From: Fischerella sp.
Lineage (GTDB): Bacteria; Cyanobacteriota; Cyanobacteriia; Cyanobacteriales; Nostocaceae
DNA length: 14,398 bases
Assembly (NCBI GenBank): GCA_026419705.1
Contig: JANZYY010000044.1
Span: 1-14,398 of the forward strand
Reading direction: 5' to 3'
Position 1 is the stretch's first letter; the number at the start of each line of letters is the position of its first letter. Position numbers and translations under genes: made by a program. The notes beneath the pieces were generated by a model that saw only the letters and a list, made by a program, of their open reading frames with translations, made no database searches and was not told where the DNA came from. Shown piece by piece: positions 6,395 to 13,468 of this stretch.

Positions 6395-7414
6395 ATGGCT
6401 CCCGCCGTTTTAATTGAAAACCTAAAAAAACGCTACGGTTCGGTTGAAGCCGTTAAGGATGTTTCCTTTCAGGTAGAACCAGGAGAAATTTTTGGTTTAC
6501 TTGGACCCAACGGCGCGGGTAAAACTACTACCTTACGAGCTTTATGTACTCTCACCACACCAGACGCTGGTAGAATAGAAGTTTCTGGCATTTCAGTTAT
6601 AGATAATCCCAGAGCAGCAAGAAAAAGACTTGGTTATGTCGCTCAGGAAGTAGCTTTAGACAAAGTCCTGACTGGACGCGAACTGCTACAACTACAAGCG
6701 GCACTTTATCACTTACCGACAGCAGTAACAAAACAGCGCATTGACACGGTGCTGAGTTTGCTGGGTTTGCAGGAATACGCCGATCAAAAGACTGGGACAT
6801 ACTCTGGCGGTCTGCGCAAACGTTTAGACTTGGCAGCTGGGTTACTACACGCACCAGATGTATTGGTTTTGGATGAGCCGACGGTAGGACTTGATATTGA
6901 AAGCCGCTTTACCGTCTGGGAATTTCTGCGGAAATTGCGGGAAGCTGGAACTACCGTACTAATTACCAGCCATTACTTAGAAGAAATAGACGCCTTGGCA
7001 GATCGCGTCGCGATCGTCGATCGGGGCGTAGTCATTGCAGCAGGAACGCCTTCCGAATTAAAAGATAAAGTTGGAGGCGATCGCATTACTTTGCGTATCC
7101 GTGAATTTACACCAAATGAGGAAGCAGAAAAAGCAAAAGATTTACTCGCAACCTTGCCATTCGTACAAGAAATAATTATCAACAACGCCCAGGGGAATTC
7201 TCTTAACTTGGTGGTAACACCGCAGAATGACACATTGATTACCATCCAGCAAGCACTCAATCATGCTGGACTGCCAATATTTGGCATTGCTCAATCTCGT
7301 CCCAGTTTAGATGATGTCTACCTCGCAGCCACGGGACGTACGCTTATGGATGCGGAACTAGCAGCATTGGACACTCGCGATCCCAAAGCAGAGAAAAAGC
7401 AAAATATGAGATAG
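6395..7414 (+). CDS. ABC transporter ATP-binding protein, DrrA-like
   Basis: The 339-residue protein has a full nucleotide-binding domain: Walker A GPNGAGKTT (37-45), Q-loop Gln84, signature SGGLRKR (137-143), Walker B VLVLDEP (156-162), D-loop GLD and H-loop His193. The C-terminal part (about 215-339, including LDDVYLAATGR) is the extension seen in DrrA/CcmA-type subunits that pair with ABC-2 permeases. These systems export drugs, lipids or polysaccharides and work at the cytoplasmic face of the membrane. The permease gene follows after 116 bp on the same strand, so the two probably form one exporter. The substrate is unknown; resistance to daunorubicin is only the name of the family prototype. 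A weak AGGGAT lies about 9 bases before the ATG. Confidence 0.92.
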   Translation: MAPAVLIENLKKRYGSVEAVKDVSFQVEPGEIFGLLGPNGAGKTTTLRALCTLTTPDAGRIEVSGISVIDNPRAARKRLGYVAQEVALDKVLTGRELLQLQAALYHLPTAVTKQRIDTVLSLLGLQEYADQKTGTYSGGLRKRLDLAAGLLHAPDVLVLDEPTVGLDIESRFTVWEFLRKLREAGTTVLITSHYLEEIDALADRVAIVDRGVVIAAGTPSELKDKVGGDRITLRIREFTPNEEAEKAKDLLATLPFVQEIIINNAQGNSLNLVVTPQNDTLITIQQALNHAGLPIFGIAQSRPSLDDVYLAATGRTLMDAELAALDTRDPKAEKKQNMR

Positions 7415-7420
7415 ATCTTG

Positions 7421-7521
7421 GTTAGCGGTTAGTAGATAGTCGTTAGTTGTTCTACCAACCACTAACCACTAACTACTAACTACTAACAATTCCCAATCCC
7501 AAATCCAAAATCTAAAATCAT
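7421..7521. repeat. Long heptamer repeat cluster between the two ABC genes
   Basis: From 7452 to 7521 ten heptamers run in one register: CTACCAA, CCACTAA twice, CTACTAA twice, CAATTCC, CAATCCC, AAATCCA, AAATCTA, AAATCAT. The preceding bases (7421-7450, rich in GTTAG and TTAGTTG) are partly complementary to the first half, so a hairpin can form in the transcript between ATPase and permease. The unit sequence drifts from CTAAC-type to AAATC-type within the array, as if two repeat families had fused. The array ends 9 bases before the permease ATG. Confidence 0.75.
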
Positions 7522-7530
7522 AAAATTGAG

Positions 7531-8427
7531 ATGAGTGGTACTGTCATACCTCCCAAATCAGAGATTAACTGGCAGCAAGTAGCTGCGCCACAAGCTTATA
7601 CTGATAATGCTCCTAATTTTGTCGGTGAGCTAGTTCAAGAAACTTTGGCATTGACACGTCGCTTGTTTATTCAACTGCAGCGACGTCCTTCCACCTTGCT
7701 AGCTGGAATTATTCAGCCTGTAATATGGCTAGTGCTTTTTGGCGCTTTATTTCAGAATGCACCCAAAGGCATTTTTGGCAATACGACAAATTACGCACAA
7801 TTTCTAGGTGCCGGTATTATCGTTTTTACCGCCTTTGCTGGAGCGCTCAATGCTGGTTTACCAGTAATGTTTGACCGAGAATTTGGCTTTTTGAATCGCT
7901 TGCTAGTAGCTCCCCTAGCATCGCGGTATTCGATTGTACTGGCTTCTGCAATCTTTATTATCAGCCAAACCTTGCTGCAAGCTGCTGCGATTGTAGCAGT
8001 AGCAGCGTTTTTAGGTGCAGGAGTGCCAGATGCAGTCGGTTTGGGTGCCATAGCTCTCATTGTCTTCCTGCTTGCTTTGGGTGTAACTGCCCTTAGCTTG
8101 GGTCTGGCTTTTGCACTGCCCGGACATATTGAACTGATTGCAGTCATTTTTGTTACTAACCTACCGCTGTTATTTGCCAGCACTGCTTTGGCTCCCTTAG
8201 CTTTTATGCCCAAGTGGTTGCAGATTGTTGCTACTCTCAATCCCCTCAGCTATGCTATTGAACCAATTCGCTACCTTTATCTGCACAAAAATTGGAGCTT
8301 AAATAGTGTGGTGATGCACGCATTTTGGGGCGATGTTACCTTTGGCAGCACCATCCTGGTTTTGCTGGGATTTGCTCTTTTAGCTTTGCTGATTATTCAA
8401 CCCCGACTGCGCCAGACTCTTTCGTAA
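7531..8427 (+). CDS. ABC-2 type transporter permease, DrrB-like
   Basis: The 298-residue protein has a soluble N-terminus (1-50) followed by about six hydrophobic segments, beginning near LLAGIIQPVIWLVLFGALF (about 56-74), then about 90-110, 130-160, 165-195, 205-225 and 265-290. The layout and the motif NPLSYAIEPIRYL before the last helix are typical of ABC-2 membrane components (DrrB/NodJ type). It should form the membrane channel driven by the ATPase encoded just upstream. Only GAG five bases before the ATG could serve as a ribosome site, so translation may depend on coupling or on the repeat-rich leader. Substrate not predictable. Confidence 0.9.
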   Translation: MSGTVIPPKSEINWQQVAAPQAYTDNAPNFVGELVQETLALTRRLFIQLQRRPSTLLAGIIQPVIWLVLFGALFQNAPKGIFGNTTNYAQFLGAGIIVFTAFAGALNAGLPVMFDREFGFLNRLLVAPLASRYSIVLASAIFIISQTLLQAAAIVAVAAFLGAGVPDAVGLGAIALIVFLLALGVTALSLGLAFALPGHIELIAVIFVTNLPLLFASTALAPLAFMPKWLQIVATLNPLSYAIEPIRYLYLHKNWSLNSVVMHAFWGDVTFGSTILVLLGFALLALLIIQPRLRQTLS

Positions 8428-8483
8428 GTAGATGCAAAAACTGCGTACACCAAAACGCATAAAAACCCGTTTTCTCTTTGTGT

Positions 8484-8538
8484 CTTAGTGTCCTGGTGGT
8501 TCAAGATTTTTTAACTACTAAGGCACCAAGACACTAAG
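8484..8538. repeat. Imperfect inverted repeat downstream of the permease gene
   Basis: CTTAGTGTCCTGGTG (8484-8498) and CACCAAGACACTAAG (8524-8538) are complementary at 14 of 15 positions with a 25-nt loop. GTTCAAGAT occurs both at the start of the loop (8499-8507) and just after the right arm (8540-8548). The stem lacks a following T-run, so it is not a standard terminator. It may be a 3'-end stabilising structure or a dispersed repeat. Confidence 0.6.
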
Positions 8539-8635
8539 TGTTCAAGATATAGGCTTATGGTAACTGAGTCTCATACCTCCACCAGCCTTCTATCTTAAAA
8601 TTGGTGAAGTGATTTAAATTCAGCGGGTGTGAATT

Positions 8636-8911
8636 ATGAGAGTTTGGCTAGCTTGCTTTGTAGTGCTATTTGCCCTGGCGCAGTTGTTTGACTGGTTACA
8701 AAAGTTACAACTGCCGCTACCTATCTATATTTTGGGTGGAGCGTTTTTAGCTGTTGCATCCAACTACGATAAGCTGTTTGGTACATATTTCAGTGATGTA
8801 ACTAGTGTAACCGAGGCAACTGTTGAAGCACCAGAGCAAGCTCAACTAGATTCTTCATCCCCACCCGCTGGGGCAATGATTTCCCCTGCTACTGAAAATT
8901 TGCAATCATAG
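8636..8911 (+). CDS. Small conserved cyanobacterial membrane protein
   Basis: The 91-residue protein has two hydrophobic segments, MRVWLACFVVLFALAQLF (1-18) and PLPIYILGGAFLAVASNY (about 28-45), separated by an amphipathic WLQKLQL. A polar, acidic C-terminus (about 55-91) follows. Similar small proteins with RVW...FALAQLF and LGGAFLAxASN are, as I recall, widespread in cyanobacteria without assigned function. The ATG follows a spacer of about 200 bp after the permease. No Shine-Dalgarno is evident. Association with the exporter is suggested by position only. Confidence 0.7.
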   Translation: MRVWLACFVVLFALAQLFDWLQKLQLPLPIYILGGAFLAVASNYDKLFGTYFSDVTSVTEATVEAPEQAQLDSSSPPAGAMISPATENLQS

Positions 8912-8971
8912 GATGAAAGTTGGTGGAAAACCCAAACCGTCAATTTTGGTAATAGCTAATTGGTAATTATT

Positions 8972-9752
8972 TTGGATGAGGTAGCAAACAATTCTCTCAA
9001 GTGGGGCGTGAGCACCTGACTCCAACTCATCGCTGGAGGAGCGTACTTGCTCTTCTACTTAATTCTAGAAAAATCTCTTGCCAAGCGGATTTTGCGTCTT
9101 AAGCCTCCGCTAAAGCGAGCTATCCGCAGGGAGATCTAATTATTGCTGCTGTCGGCAGTGGTTTTTGCACTTAGTGCCGCGTTGATCGTATCAGAGTACG
9201 ATTTGGGAGTCACGCTGTTATACACTGAGATCTGGACGAGTATGGCCTGTGGTATTTAGGAGTAAGCTCTGTAGCGGTACTTATCCTTCAAGATAAGTAT
9301 TTTTACTTTGTCCACCCCATGTTTCACCGTCCCTAACTTTTCAGATAGATGCATTATGGACACCACCGTTCGGGAGATCCAACGCCGTGGGGTTCCTTCC
9401 ACCAGAGGCGATCGCCCAGGCGCTTAACGATGACGATATGGGCTGTGTTAATCATCTTGGATGCAAGCTATTTCCCTCGTTATCTAAGAGCCAGTGGCTC
9501 GGAAGGTGGTTCACCGGCCCGACGCATCATTCCATACATCACCACAAGTACACGGTGCACTACGGATTGTACTTCACGTTCTGGGACAAGCTGCTCGGTA
9601 CTCAAGACCCTGATGATGAGAATGAGTTCCACGTTGAGAAAATGAGACATACATCTAAACTAGGTGATGCGAGATTGGTAGTGAAGGTAGCCCTTAAAAT
9701 TGAGCGAGAAATCGCTCGCTACAAACCTCTGATAATTAATGACACGGACTAG
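8972..9752 (+). pseudogene. Decayed sterol desaturase / fatty acid hydroxylase-family gene
   Basis: Translating across frames recovers a family member with the di-iron histidine boxes: VHPMFH, MHYGHH and THHSIHH, the last followed by YGLYFTFWDKLLGTQDP. Intact members are membrane di-iron oxygenases. This copy has in-frame stops TGA 9017-9019 and TAA 9137-9139, a frameshift near 9240, stops TAA 9334-9336 and TAG 9346-9348 (the second in place of the Trp expected before MHYGHH), and another frameshift near 9390-9400. The stretch between the second and third boxes is much shorter than in intact genes, so an internal deletion is likely. The last fragment (9387-9752) is open for 121 codons but lacks the first boxes. 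The N-terminal limit is approximate. The stop at 9750-9752 touches the repeat element downstream. Confidence 0.88.
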
Positions 9753-9908
9753 TAGTGGTCTATCGCATTAATTTTGAGAAGTAAGATAATGAACCACAAA
9801 GGGCGCAAAAGGGCGCAAAGTACGCAAAGAAAAGCAAAGAAAGAAAGAAGGAAAACAAGAGGAATTGAAAATAAATTAACCTATCAAGATTTTTGCGATA
9901 GACCACTA
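9753..9908. mobile_element. MITE-like element with 15-bp perfect terminal inverted repeats
   Basis: TAGTGGTCTATCGCA (9753-9767) and its exact reverse complement (9894-9908) bound 156 bp. Similarity between the arms continues imperfectly for about ten more bases. If the outer TA is read as the target duplication, the element is 152 bp (9755-9906), flanked by TA on both sides as in IS630/Tc1-mariner insertions. It encodes nothing. The interior is purine-rich with repeated GGGCGCAAA units and runs of AAAG/GAAA. It sits one base after the stop of the decayed desaturase gene. Confidence 0.72.
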
Positions 9909-10062
9909 AGTTTTTTATACCGGAATTGACAACAGGCAGATTGTAGTTACAACTTAACTACTTGAGTAATATCATCATTTTTTAGTAAGAGTTATACTCT
10001 TTGTATTACGAATTTGAGCTAGAGAGGCAAAAAATGAACCACCTGGACTTCTAAAGGCGGAC

Positions 10063-11073
10063 TTGACAAACCCGGCAAATGGCATTCACGCTATCAATCT
10101 CATCGTCTACAAAATCGCTGAGGCTTTGTACAAGTCTGGACATCCAGAACCAACAATTTGGCGTTCTTCACCCATCACTACGGTTGCTAACAACTTCGAC
10201 AAACTTTATTTCCCTTCAGATAGTTTGTCGCGTTCGCCAAAATACACTCGCTACCTTAGCGATGGTAAACTACTCAGAACTCACACTACCGTAATTATGC
10301 CAGAGTTACTCCCTCACCTTAGGGGAGAACAACTTATCCTTCATCCAGGTATCTGTTATCGCCGAGATGTGGTGGATAAACGTCATGTGGGCGAACCCCA
10401 TCAAATGGACGTTTGGTTAATTGGTAGAGACGCGACTTGTGACGTCTCTATAGCTAAATTCATCGAAACTATTCTCCATGCAGTGCTTCCAGGCGTATCC
10501 TACCGCTTGAATGAAACCTCACACCCTTACACCCGCAATGGTTTAGAAATTGAGGTATTAGTTGATGGCATGTGGGTTGAGGTGGGAGAATGTGGGAAAG
10601 CTCATCCCAGTTTGTTACAACCTGGTTATTACGGTTTAGCATCTGGTTGGGGACTAGATCGTTTGGCGATGTTAGTAAAAGGGATAGATGACATCCGCTT
10701 ATTGCGAAGTAACCATCCCCGTATTGCTGTCCAAATGACAAATTTGGAACCTTACCGCAAAGTCTCCAACCAACCTAGTATCAACCGGGATATGTCAATT
10801 GTCACCGGGCTTGATACGGAATTAGAAGATATCTGTGAACAAATAATAGAAGTCTTGGATGATGATACTGAACTGTTGGAGTCAGTAGATATACTTAGTG
10901 AAACTTATTATCACCAACTACCCCCACAGGCTATTCAACGTTTGGGAATCCGACCGGATCAGAAAAATTTGCTGTTGCGGCTGACTTTGCGGAGCCTTGT
11001 TGCATCAATTCCCAATCAAAAGGCTAACTTCCTCCGGGATTTGGTTTACCAGAGGATTCATCAAGGTTCCTAG
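10063..11073 (+). CDS. Single-chain phenylalanyl-tRNA synthetase-like protein (PheS core + FDX-ACB domain)
   Basis: The 336-residue protein has a class II synthetase core like PheS at about 1-225. Motif 2 is CYRRDVVDKRHVGEPHQMD (98-116) and motif 3 is GLASGWGLDRLAM (191-203). A ferredoxin-fold anticodon-binding (FDX-ACB) domain follows at about 231-333, marked by YRKVSNQPSINRDMSIV, which normally ends PheT. The N-terminal coiled coil of PheS and the rest of PheT are absent. This is the domain order of mitochondrial PheRS. It may be an accessory charging enzyme or a ligase using another substrate; the normal phenylalanine enzyme is expected elsewhere in the genome. I chose TTG 10063 because AAAGG lies five bases upstream, an upstream ATG (10034) is in another frame and stops after six codons, and the frame is open back to 10018. 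The true N-terminus is uncertain. Confidence 0.82.
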   Translation: MTNPANGIHAINLIVYKIAEALYKSGHPEPTIWRSSPITTVANNFDKLYFPSDSLSRSPKYTRYLSDGKLLRTHTTVIMPELLPHLRGEQLILHPGICYRRDVVDKRHVGEPHQMDVWLIGRDATCDVSIAKFIETILHAVLPGVSYRLNETSHPYTRNGLEIEVLVDGMWVEVGECGKAHPSLLQPGYYGLASGWGLDRLAMLVKGIDDIRLLRSNHPRIAVQMTNLEPYRKVSNQPSINRDMSIVTGLDTELEDICEQIIEVLDDDTELLESVDILSETYYHQLPPQAIQRLGIRPDQKNLLLRLTLRSLVASIPNQKANFLRDLVYQRIHQGS

Positions 11074-11124
11074 AGTCTGCCACAAAGATTATGATAGGCG
11101 ATGGAAGTACCAAGCGTAATTAAA

Positions 11125-11142
11125 TGAGGGCTAAAGCCCTCA
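11125..11142 (-). terminator. Hairpin, possible terminator of the sugar kinase gene
   Basis: TGAGGGCT (11125-11132) and AGCCCTCA (11135-11142) form an 8-bp perfect inverted repeat with a 2-nt spacer. On the minus strand it is followed by TTTAATT. It lies 40 bases past the kinase stop. Similar GAGGGCT/AGCCCTC hairpins are, as I recall, common intergenic elements in cyanobacteria, so it may be a dispersed repeat used as a terminator. Confidence 0.5.
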
Positions 11143-11182
11143 CTACAAACCTATCAAAATTGGTGTGCGGTACAAGTGCGAT

Positions 11183-12439
11183 TTATTCCCTCACGCCTCG
11201 CATCGCCAACAACGCTGTCCCATAAGCCGCCTCGGTATTTACAGGACGCATCACGGGAACTTGCAAATGACGCCCTCTAATTGCTGTCCACGTGTCGTTT
11301 GCTGCACCACCGCCAGCTGTATAAACTCGACTTAACCGATCTGCTCCCAGTTGTTGTAACAACTCATATCCTCGCCTTTCTATACGGGCAATACTTTCCA
11401 ATAGCCCATGTAAAAATTCCACCGGATTCTCTGGACGTGGTTCCAGTCGCGGCGGTAAATTTGGGTCATTAATCGGAAAGCGATCGCCTGGTTTCAGTAA
11501 AGGATAATAATCTAAGTTACTTTCTTTACCAGCATCAATTTCCCGACTATAACTTTCTAACTCAGCATCAGTGAAAAATTGTAGCAATACAGCACCACCA
11601 GTATTGGAAGCGCCGCCTGTTAGCCATAAGTTTCCCAAGCGATGGCTGTAAATTCCATACCTGGAATCTTCTACACGAGTACGACTTAAAAGCTTCAGCA
11701 CGAGCGTCGAACCAAGAGAAGTCACCGCTTCCCCAGGCAATTTTGCACCACTGGCGAGAAATGCCGCGATACTATCTGTAGTACCAGCACAAACCAAGCA
11801 ATCAGAGGGAAAATGATAATGAGTGGCAATCTCAGGGCGTAATTCACTGATAGGATGACCAGGAGTTAATATTTTTGGCAAATAAATTGGAATTTGCAGT
11901 TGATCTAGCCATTTTGGGTATTTAAACACTTCCACGTCATAACCCAATTTTAAAGCATTGTGGTAATCGCTAATACCCAGATGACCATGCAGCAAAAAAG
12001 CCAGCCAATCTGCCTGATGTAGAAAATACTTTGCTTCTCGAAAAGATGGCAACTGCGACATCCATAGAAGCTTGGCAAGGCTAGAAGTTGCACTTAATAC
12101 AGTATGATTTGGGGGTGCGACACTCCTCAACCGATCTAGCATGACCGCGCCTCGCCCATCGTTGTAAAGCAAAGGCACATCCACAGGATGACCAGCAGCA
12201 TCACACAGCAAGACGGTTGAGGAAGTGCCATTAATAGCGATCGCTCTCATTTTTCGCCGCAATTCTCCAGAAATTTGCTCTATGAGGCTAAATAAAGCCT
12301 GATACCAGCAACTTACCAACTCAGCATTATCAAAAACTTTCAAGGGATACCGTACCTGTTGTCGGATACTCTCTGCTTCGTCAATTACTACACCCCTTGC
12401 ACCAGAAGTCCCAAAGTCTATACCTAGATAAAAACACAT
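11183..12439 (-). CDS. FGGY-family carbohydrate kinase (compact, D-ribulokinase/xylulokinase-like)
   Basis: The 418-residue protein has the actin-like ATPase fold of FGGY kinases. LGIDFGTSGARG (5-16) is the phosphate-1 loop, YNDGR (92-96) lies in the sugar site, AGTTDS (218-223) carries the probable catalytic base Asp222, and GGASNTGGAVLL (275-286) and YTAGGGAAND (about 371-380) form the nucleotide site. It is about 80 residues shorter than typical bacterial xylulokinases and resembles the compact cyanobacterial/plant class, of which a Synechococcus member has been described as a D-ribulose kinase. It would phosphorylate a pentulose in the cytoplasm and so feed the pentose phosphate or Calvin cycle pool. 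Substrate is inferred from that class. ATG 12439 has only a weak AAAGA upstream. Confidence 0.88.
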   Translation of the reverse strand: MCFYLGIDFGTSGARGVVIDEAESIRQQVRYPLKVFDNAELVSCWYQALFSLIEQISGELRRKMRAIAINGTSSTVLLCDAAGHPVDVPLLYNDGRGAVMLDRLRSVAPPNHTVLSATSSLAKLLWMSQLPSFREAKYFLHQADWLAFLLHGHLGISDYHNALKLGYDVEVFKYPKWLDQLQIPIYLPKILTPGHPISELRPEIATHYHFPSDCLVCAGTTDSIAAFLASGAKLPGEAVTSLGSTLVLKLLSRTRVEDSRYGIYSHRLGNLWLTGGASNTGGAVLLQFFTDAELESYSREIDAGKESNLDYYPLLKPGDRFPINDPNLPPRLEPRPENPVEFLHGLLESIARIERRGYELLQQLGADRLSRVYTAGGGAANDTWTAIRGRHLQVPVMRPVNTEAAYGTALLAMRGVRE

Positions 12440-12470
12440 AGTTCTTTAATTTTTATTAAAAACTCTTGAC

Positions 12471-12498
12471 TACCATCCACTAACTACCAACCACCAAC
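12471..12498. repeat. Heptamer repeat cluster upstream of psaM
   Basis: Four degenerate units in register: TACCATC, CACTAAC, TACCAAC, CACCAAC. They lie between the divergent kinase and psaM starts and belong to the dispersed family also seen near 1487, 3347, 7452 and 13469. Confidence 0.65.
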
Positions 12499-12501
12499 CC
12501 A

Positions 12502-12519
12502 TTTGTTGCATCTTGTAAC
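12502..12519 (-). promoter_or_regulatory. Candidate HLR1 (RpaB-binding) element upstream of psaM
   Basis: On the minus strand two 8-mers separated by 2 bp read GTTACAAG and GCAACAAA. They match the published HLR1 pattern (G/T)TTACA(T/A)(T/A) at 7 and 6 of 8 positions. HLR1 is bound by the response regulator RpaB and activates photosystem I genes from about -45 to -66. A possible -10 TAGTAA (12555-12560) would put transcription near 12567, leaving the element at about -65 to -48. The fit is by eye and the second half-site is weak. Confidence 0.35.
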
Positions 12520-12586
12520 AAGCTATTCCCCTATCAAGGCAAAACAGGGAAAAGTAGTAAACGAACCAATCAAAATCTTTTGGATT

Positions 12587-12592
12587 AGGAGG
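12587..12592 (+). promoter_or_regulatory. Strong ribosome binding site of psaM
   Basis: AGGAGG is a near-perfect Shine-Dalgarno, nine bases before the psaM ATG at 12602. It is the strongest in the window and fits a highly expressed photosystem subunit. Confidence 0.85.
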
Positions 12593-12601
12593 TTTTAATC
12601 C

Positions 12602-12697
12602 ATGACTATATCTGATACTCAAGTGTACATTGCTCTTGTTGTCGCTCTACTTCCAGGCTTTCTAGCTTGGCGTCTGGCAACAGAACTTTACAAATAA
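12602..12697 (+). CDS. psaM: Photosystem I reaction centre subunit XII (PsaM)
   Basis: The 31-residue product begins MTISDTQVYIALVVALLPG and ends LATELYK, matching cyanobacterial PsaM along its whole length. It is a single transmembrane helix (about 6-27) in the thylakoid membrane at the trimer-facing side of the photosystem I core, where it contributes to pigment binding and trimer stability. The gene is monocistronic by position, divergent from the sugar kinase, with AGGAGG nine bases upstream. It falls below usual gene-length cutoffs and is easily missed. Two weak pairings follow the stop (GGCAAT/ATTGCC at 12738-12759, and AATAAACCT/AGGTTTATT at 12729-12822, the latter followed by TTT); either may contribute to termination. 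Confidence 0.97.
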   Translation: MTISDTQVYIALVVALLPGFLAWRLATELYK

Positions 12698-12884
12698 ATT
12701 ATTGGCGTGACAACGCGTTTATAGAACCAATAAACCTGGCAATACGGGGTGTAATTGCCGAATACTAACGGTTTTATACCTTATTGTCTTGCGTGCAAAC
12801 ACTTACGTATGCTAGGTTTATTTTTGACTAGCTGCACACTTGTAGCAATTTCCAAAAAATGAAGTAATATGACAGCTAAATAAA

Positions 12885-12916
12885 ACCGTAAACAACGCAG
12901 GAGCATTGTTTACGGT
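12885..12916. promoter_or_regulatory. Perfect 11-bp hairpin in the leader of the coiled-coil protein gene
   Basis: ACCGTAAACAA (12885-12895) and TTGTTTACGGT (12906-12916) are exact complements with a 10-nt loop, CGCAGGAGCA, which exposes AGGAG. There is no T-run after it, so it is not an intrinsic terminator. It lies 37 bases before the next ATG. An operator, an RNA-level control element, or a short upstream ORF (GTG 12915, nine codons, stop 12942-12944) are possible readings. Confidence 0.6.
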
Positions 12917-12953
12917 GCGTCAATTAAATCAGCGAGGTTCTTAATAATTACTT

Positions 12954-13364
12954 ATGAATGCGATTCAACCATCCAGACCCCCGCTAGAACCAATACAAAG
13001 ACGCCGAGTTGCTCCTCGACCAAAACGGCATCTACGTCAGCGTTCTTACCAGGTGATGGCCCTGGAAACAACAGCAAAGATAGGGGTTAATGTTCTAATT
13101 TCAGCAGCAGCAGTGTCTGCCCTTGTACAGCTTTTGCCCTATCACTGGTCACAGCAAGACAAGTTGCGAGAAATCCGTACTGAAGTCAAGCAGATGGAAG
13201 AACGAGTGAATAGTTTGCAGGCAGAATTTAGCCGCAACTTTGATCCCCGCCAAGCTAAAAGCATTATGCAAGAACAAGGATATCGATTTGATCCAAGTCA
13301 GCGTCAAGTCGTATTAATTAATCAGGAACCAGAAGAAATTGAACAAGGAGAATCTTCACCTTAA
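12954..13364 (+). CDS. One-helix membrane protein with periplasmic coiled coil (FtsB/DivIC-like layout)
   Basis: The 136-residue protein has a strongly basic N-terminus (RRRVAPRPKRHLRQR, about 16-30), one transmembrane helix (about 40-64, IGVNVLISAAAVSALVQLLPY), a coiled coil (about 66-95, QDKLREIRTEVKQMEERVNSLQAEF) and a conserved tail (FDPRQAKSIMQEQGYRFDPSQRQVVLI). The basic side should stay in the cytoplasm and the coiled coil face outward. I recall close relatives in many cyanobacteria annotated as hypothetical. The layout is that of FtsL/FtsB/DivIC division proteins, but no direct sequence signature of that family is visible, so a divisome role is inference. No good ribosome site is near the ATG; GAGG lies 18 bases upstream. 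Confidence 0.82.
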   Translation: MNAIQPSRPPLEPIQRRRVAPRPKRHLRQRSYQVMALETTAKIGVNVLISAAAVSALVQLLPYHWSQQDKLREIRTEVKQMEERVNSLQAEFSRNFDPRQAKSIMQEQGYRFDPSQRQVVLINQEPEEIEQGESSP

Positions 13365-13468
13365 ATTAAATTAACAGGTAAAATTCTGGTCTGGAGATCT
13401 GGAGATTTAGAATAGTTTAAATTTCTTGCCAGCTGACTGCGTATAGATGCGTAGTATATCAAAAAATA

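Noticed and set aside
7452..7521. CRISPR array
   Set aside because: Units are 7 bp in direct contact without spacers and without cas genes nearby.
9349..9752. Two overlapping open frames as genuine small proteins
   Set aside because: Both are pieces of the same decayed desaturase-family gene, joined only by frameshift.
9926..9998. Promoter for the PheRS-like gene using TTGACA (9926) or TATACT (9993)
   Set aside because: The two boxes are too far apart to work together and neither has a good partner at 16-19 bp.
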